Source: an uncultured Clostridia bacterium (GTDB lineage Bacteria > Bacillota > Clostridia > Oscillospirales > Ruminococcaceae). From it: a stretch of 24,586 bases of DNA. The DNA lies in NCBI GenBank assembly GCA_937891895.1, contig CALATN010000060.1, positions 1 to 24,586 of the forward strand, written 5' to 3'. The notes below the pieces were generated by a model, which worked only from the letters and a program-made list of their open reading frames with translations, was not told the origin of the DNA and did no database searches. Positions 21,386 to 24,586 of the stretch are shown here, piece by piece (within the stretch, counting starts at the first letter, position 1; every line of letters starts with the position of its first letter). A program made the translations under genes and the position numbers.

Positions 21386-22831
21386 ATGGATAAGAATAAA
21401 AGAAATCTGACGCTTCTTACCGATTTTTATGAGCTTACTATGGCTAACGGTTATTTTGCAAACGGAATGGGCGAAACCATTTCCTATTTTGATATGTTTT
21501 TCAGAAGCGTTCCTGACGGCGGCGGTTTTGCAATTATGTGCGGTCTGGAACAGGTTATTGACTATTTCAATTCGCTGAAATTTGAGGACGATGATATTGA
21601 ATTTCTTCGCACAAAGGGAATATTCAGCGAGGAATTTCTTGAGTATCTCCGCAATTTCAAGTTCTGCTGTGATGTATGGGCTGTTCCTGAGGGTACACCT
21701 ATCTTCCCTAACGAACCAATTGTAACTGTGCGTGGTCCTGCAATTCAGGCACAGTTTGTTGAAACTATGGTTCTGCTTTGCATCAATCATCAGAGTCTTA
21801 TTGCTACAAAGGCAAACAGAATTGTCCGTGCGGCTGAGGGACGCCCTGTTATGGAATTCGGCTCAAGACGGGCTCAGGGCTTTGATGGGGCGATTTATGG
21901 TGCACGTGCGGCATACATCGGTGGTTGCTGCGGTACAGCCTGCACTATCTGCGACAAGGAAATGCAGACACCCGCTCTTGGTACAATGGCGCACTCCTGG
22001 ATTCAGATGTTTGACAGCGAGCTTGACGCTTTCCGTGCTTATGCTGAGTGTTATCCTGACAGCACTACTCTGCTGGTTGACACGTACAATGTGCTGAAGT
22101 CAGGTGTTCCTAATGCTATTACTGTATTCAAGGAGCTGCGTACAAAAGGGCATAAGCCTGTTGGTATCCGTATTGACAGCGGCGACATCACTTACCTTTC
22201 CAAGCGTGCAAGACAGATGCTTGATGATGAAGGATTTGCTGATGTAAAGATTGTTGCTTCAAACTCTCTTGATGAATACATTATCCGTGACCTGCTCAGG
22301 CAGGGCGCAAAGGTTGACAGTTTTGGTGTGGGAGAACGTATGATCACTTCCAAGTCCGAGCCTGTTTTCGGCGGTGTATACAAGCTGGTTGCGATTGAAA
22401 AGGACGATAAGATTGTACCGAAAATCAAGCTTTCGGAAAATGTTACCAAAATTACAAATCCTGACTTCAAGGAAGTATGGCGTTTGTTTGACACAACTAC
22501 AGGTATGGCGATTGCAGACGTGCTCACCTGCCGTGGTGAAATCATTGACGATACAAAGCCTTATGAAATCTTTGACCCTGAGTACACATACAAGCGTAAG
22601 TTCCTTGAACATTTCAGTGCTGTTCGTCTTATGGAGCCTATCTTTATGGATGGCGAATGTATTTACGAACGTCCTTCTACTGAAGATATCCGTGAATACT
22701 GTAAGGCACAGCTTGACACTATCTGGGATGAAGTAAAGCGTTTTGAAAATCCGCACAAGTATTATGTAGACCTTTCCCAGCAGCTCTGGGACAAGAAAAA
22801 TGAATTACTCCGTAAAGAATACAGAGGTTAA
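21386..22831 (+). CDS. pncB: nicotinate phosphoribosyltransferase
   Basis: Joins nicotinic acid and PRPP to make nicotinate mononucleotide in the Preiss-Handler pathway. The 481-residue length is normal. Family motifs are LLTDFYELTMANGYF at the N-terminus, EFGSRRAQG at about 157-165, the MAHSW region with a conserved His near 203, and RIDSGDITYLSKRAR followed by VASNSLDE and GVGERMITS. AAGGGG precedes the ATG. It forms a two-gene operon with pncA and ends at a strong terminator whose stem also holds the stop codon of the convergent pflA gene. Confidence 0.95.
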   Translation: MDKNKRNLTLLTDFYELTMANGYFANGMGETISYFDMFFRSVPDGGGFAIMCGLEQVIDYFNSLKFEDDDIEFLRTKGIFSEEFLEYLRNFKFCCDVWAVPEGTPIFPNEPIVTVRGPAIQAQFVETMVLLCINHQSLIATKANRIVRAAEGRPVMEFGSRRAQGFDGAIYGARAAYIGGCCGTACTICDKEMQTPALGTMAHSWIQMFDSELDAFRAYAECYPDSTTLLVDTYNVLKSGVPNAITVFKELRTKGHKPVGIRIDSGDITYLSKRARQMLDDEGFADVKIVASNSLDEYIIRDLLRQGAKVDSFGVGERMITSKSEPVFGGVYKLVAIEKDDKIVPKIKLSENVTKITNPDFKEVWRLFDTTTGMAIADVLTCRGEIIDDTKPYEIFDPEYTYKRKFLEHFSAVRLMEPIFMDGECIYERPSTEDIREYCKAQLDTIWDEVKRFENPHKYYVDLSQQLWDKKNELLRKEYRG

Positions 22832-22833
22832 GC

Positions 22834-22868
22834 AAAAGGCATCGGGATTATCCGATGCCTTTTTTCTT
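22834..22868 (+). terminator. intrinsic terminator of pncA-pncB, overlapping pflA 3' end
   Basis: AAAAGGCATCGG (22834-22845) and CCGATGCCTTTT (22852-22863) form a 12-bp stem around a 6-nt loop, followed by a T-rich tail. The last codons and the TAA (22848-22850) of pflA on the minus strand lie inside this structure. Confidence 0.92.
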
Positions 22869-23609
22869 TTCTTTTAATCTTTCCTTTATACCTTCCATAA
22901 TGATATCACGGGCTTTTGCCGCAGCACTTTTTGATAATGGCGGCGTGTCACCCAATGGATATTCCATTCCAAGCTGTTCGTACTTTACTTTACCCATATC
23001 GTGATATGGGAGGACATCAAGCGCTTTAAGAGTGTGCAAACTGCCGATAAAGTAACCCAGTTTACGGAGATACTCCTCGTTATCCGTAATATCAGGGACA
23101 ACGACGTGACGCACCCATAATTCAACATTTTTATCGCTGATGTACTTTGCAAAATCAAGAATTGCGGTATTTTCCTGCCCTGTCAGGTCAATGTGTTTTT
23201 CGTTGTCGATATGTTTTATATCGAGCATTACTATATCGGTCACGGCAAGAAGTCTGTCAAACTGAGCAAGTACCTTTTTGTCACGACTGAAGGTTATTCC
23301 TGAGGTATCGAGGCAAGTATGCACTCCCCTGCGCTTTGCTTCCTCGAAAAGTTCGGTAACGAATTCAATCTGCATAAGCGGTTCGCCGCCTGTTACGGTT
23401 ATTCCGCCGTTGCCGAGAAATTCCTTACAACTTTCCCAACCGTCCATTATTTCGTCTACGGTAACTTCCCTGCCGCCGTCATATGCCCATGTATCAGGAT
23501 TGTGACAATACTTACACCGCATAGGGCATCCCTGCATAAACACCACATAGCGTATTCCCGGACCGTCAACTGTTCCGCAGGATTCTATGGAATGAATATA
23601 TCCGTTCAT
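22848..23609 (-). CDS. pflA: pyruvate formate-lyase activating enzyme
   Basis: A radical SAM enzyme that abstracts hydrogen from the glycine of PFL, turning on conversion of pyruvate and CoA to formate and acetyl-CoA. The cluster motif CPMRCKYC is at C28, C32 and C35. A GTVDGPGIRYVVF stretch precedes it and TVTGGEPLMQ follows. The 253 residues are typical. GAGGAAAT lies just upstream of the ATG. The gene follows the separate glycyl-radical gene after a 54-nt gap holding a perfect hairpin, so partner proteins are in one unit. A Lys-rich C-terminus (KEKKKGIG) is encoded inside the convergent terminator. Confidence 0.95.
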   Translation of the reverse strand: MNGYIHSIESCGTVDGPGIRYVVFMQGCPMRCKYCHNPDTWAYDGGREVTVDEIMDGWESCKEFLGNGGITVTGGEPLMQIEFVTELFEEAKRRGVHTCLDTSGITFSRDKKVLAQFDRLLAVTDIVMLDIKHIDNEKHIDLTGQENTAILDFAKYISDKNVELWVRHVVVPDITDNEEYLRKLGYFIGSLHTLKALDVLPYHDMGKVKYEQLGMEYPLGDTPPLSKSAAAKARDIIMEGIKERLKEKKKGIG

Positions 23610-23631
23610 TATATTTCCTCACATATACGAT

Positions 23632-23658
23632 AAGGGAACATCAGTAAGATGTTCCCTT
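23632..23658 (-). repeat. perfect intercistronic hairpin between grd and pflA
   Basis: AAGGGAACATC (23632-23642) and GATGTTCCCTT (23648-23658) form an 11-bp perfect stem with a 5-nt loop. No T-tract follows on the minus strand (ATCGTATATG), so it is probably an RNA-processing or stabilising element, or a partial attenuator that makes pflA less abundant than the PFL polypeptides. Confidence 0.7.
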
Positions 23659-23663
23659 GAATT

Positions 23664-23903
23664 TTACATTGATTTGTGGAACGTTCTGGAGATTACGTCG
23701 TCCTGCTGTTCCTTTGTCAGCTTATTGAAGTTCACGGCATAACCCGAAACTCTGATTGTAAGCTGAGGATACTTTTCAGGATGAGCCTGAGCGTCCAGAA
23801 GGAGTTCCTTTGAAAATACATTTACATTGAGGTGATGTCCGCCCTTGCTTACATAACCGTCAAGAAGTTCAATAAGGTTGTCAACCTGCTGATTAGCTGC
23901 CAT
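23664..23903 (-). CDS. free-standing glycyl-radical domain of pyruvate formate-lyase
   Basis: A 79-residue protein equal to the C-terminal domain of PFL. It holds a VDNLIELLDGYVSKGGHHLN lead-in, the NVNVFSKELLLDA strand-helix, HPEKYPQLT and the radical loop RVSGYAV with Gly54 as the expected radical site, ending in TFHKSM as full-length PFLs do. I start at ATG 23903, about 8 nt after AAAGGA; ATG 23912 overlaps that site. The upstream PFL core chain lacks this domain, so the protein must act in trans. Alternatively it resembles GrcA/YfiD, the spare radical domain that repairs cleaved PFL in enterobacteria; but here no fused copy is visible in the locus. Confidence 0.88.
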   Translation of the reverse strand: MAANQQVDNLIELLDGYVSKGGHHLNVNVFSKELLLDAQAHPEKYPQLTIRVSGYAVNFNKLTKEQQDDVISRTFHKSM

Positions 23904-23929
23904 AGTAACCATCCTTTCTGCATAGTAGG

Positions 23930-24142
23930 TTAAAATTCTTCATCTTCATAGTTTTCACAGTCCATACCTTTATTCAGCGTTGGCTGACAGCAGGCTTTCT
24001 GTCCTGTGCCGCAATCGCTGCTTCGGTACGTCTGAACGGTCATATCGTCAGTTCCATCGGAAACCGTAACATTGACGTGGCCGCCGCCTTCACTCATAAG
24101 ACGGTCAAGCATATCCACAAGTTCATTTACCTTGTTATCCAT
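23930..24142 (-). CDS. 70-aa Cys-rich protein with partial glycyl-radical lead-in
   Basis: Residues 3-27 (KVNELVDMLDRLMSEGGGH, then VNVTV) parallel the start of the next gene's product (QQVDNLIELLDGYVSKGGHH, then LNVNV), suggesting duplication. After that the sequences diverge: no RVSGY loop, but a tail with C44, C51, C52 and C62 and an acidic end (ENYEDEEF). AAAGGA precedes the ATG at 24142, 19 nt after the PFL core stop. The reading frame differs from those of the core and radical genes, which share one. It may assist assembly, compete for the radical-domain site, or bind a metal. No known family comes to mind. Confidence 0.65.
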   Translation of the reverse strand: MDNKVNELVDMLDRLMSEGGGHVNVTVSDGTDDMTVQTYRSSDCGTGQKACCQPTLNKGMDCENYEDEEF

Positions 24143-24161
24143 AAAACCGTCCTTTCGTGTT

Positions 24162-24586
24162 TTATTTTTTATTTACTTCCTCACTGAGTCTGTCAAGGTC
24201 AAGGTCGCCCATAAACACGGCGCTGTCCTTACCGAGAGCATCAGGAACAATTGAGAATGTATTTGAGATACCGTCCTGAGCATGTCTAAACGGAATCTTA
24301 GCTACAGAAGCGAGTGAAGCTAATGCTCCATGTGTATCACGTCTGTGCATTGGGTTAGCTCCCGGTGCCAGTGGCTCCCCTATCTTTCTTCCATCAGGTG
24401 TGTTACCTGTTTTCTTACCATAAACAACATTTGATGTAATAGTAAGGATTGACATAGTAGGAATACTGTTTCTGTATGTATGATGACGTCTGATCTTGTC
24501 CATAAACTTACGAACGATATTTACTGCTATCTGGTCAACACGGTCATCGTTGTTACCATACTTAGGGAAGTCGCCCTCAACCTCAT
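24162..24586 (-). CDS. pflB: pyruvate formate-lyase core chain, 3' part (continues beyond window)
   Basis: The last 140 codons of a PFL-type glycyl radical enzyme. The readable part shows VEGDFPKYGNNDDRVDQIA, SILTITSNVVYGKKTGNTPDGR, GEPLAPGANPMHRRD and GALASLASVAKIPF, then SNTFSIVPDALGK near the end, as in ordinary PFL. The chain then stops at TAA 24162-24164 after SEEVNKK, exactly where full-length enzymes continue into the helix leading to the glycyl-radical domain. The active-site Cys pair and the N-terminus lie outside the window. The frame here is open without frameshift. The missing domain is supplied by the gene at 23664-23903. Confidence 0.9.
   Translation of the reverse strand, partial: EVEGDFPKYGNNDDRVDQIAVNIVRKFMDKIRRHHTYRNSIPTMSILTITSNVVYGKKTGNTPDGRKIGEPLAPGANPMHRRDTHGALASLASVAKIPFRHAQDGISNTFSIVPDALGKDSAVFMGDLDLDRLSEEVNKK

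Noticed and set aside
23664..24164. The split PFL could be a frameshift or sequencing error in one continuous gene.
   Set aside because: The core and radical ORFs are in the same frame, but 258 nt apart, and the space holds a third ORF in another frame. Each small ORF has its own AAAGGA-type site and begins with its own copy of the lead-in helix. A single base error cannot create this layout.

Overview
The window looks like a contig from an anaerobic, saccharolytic, low-to-mid-GC Clostridia, most like a Ruminococcus-type gut organism. The evidence is strong AGGAGG ribosome sites, GTG/TTG starts, consensus sigma-A promoters, spmA/spmB, a SpoVT/AbrB regulator, a trimeric electron-bifurcating hydrogenase operon and a pyruvate formate-lyase locus. 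No database search was possible; taxon and family calls come from motifs and memory.

The window does not read as one continuous natural sequence. Positions 1 to about 955 hold one membrane protein gene (minus strand) and a plus-strand promoter whose gene is cut off. Positions about 955-3519 are a much more AT-rich block with different codon use. It carries RNase Z (resembling Treponema RNase Z from memory), an ABC ATPase, a permease lacking its C-terminus, and the first 50 codons of an O-methyltransferase. At 3498-3519 the methyltransferase reading (plus) and hydB reading (minus) share 22 nt, after which each gene stops matching its family. The rest of hydB and the expected hydA are nowhere on the left. 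A chimeric assembly is the simplest explanation.

From 3498 rightward the sequence is coherent. A minus-strand operon (5721 to 3498) encodes the HydC (NuoE-like) subunit, a GHKL ATPase, a small 2Fe-2S thioredoxin-like ferredoxin and the N-terminal 244 residues of HydB (NuoF-like). Diverging from it across a 413-nt intergenic region is a plus-strand operon (6135-10406): a DRTGG-type protein, an RsbW-like ATPase, an FAD reductase, a [FeFe]-hydrogenase-like protein that keeps all four H-cluster cysteines but has Ala at the proton-transfer Cys position, a second DRTGG-type protein and a PHP phosphoesterase. This set reads like a redox or H2 sensing and signalling module paired with the catalytic hydrogenase. 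A lipoprotein and a P-loop kinase follow up to a hairpin at 12209-12240.

Housekeeping genes come next: tRNA-Lys(UUU), spmB-spmA, a divergent AbrB-zinc-ribbon regulator, an HD-GYP phosphodiesterase, a Cys-rich unknown protein, a rodA-DMT transporter-galK operon on the minus strand, a CapA-like lipoprotein, and the niacin salvage pair pncA-pncB.

The right edge carries the pyruvate formate-lyase locus in an unusual form. The PFL core chain ends before the glycyl-radical domain, which is encoded as a separate 79-aa gene. Between them lies a 70-aa gene that repeats the helical lead-in of the radical domain but replaces the radical loop with a Cys-rich acidic tail. pflA follows after a perfect hairpin. 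The split PFL and the sensory hydrogenase cluster are the two most interesting biological observations; the chimeric junctions are the most important quality observation.
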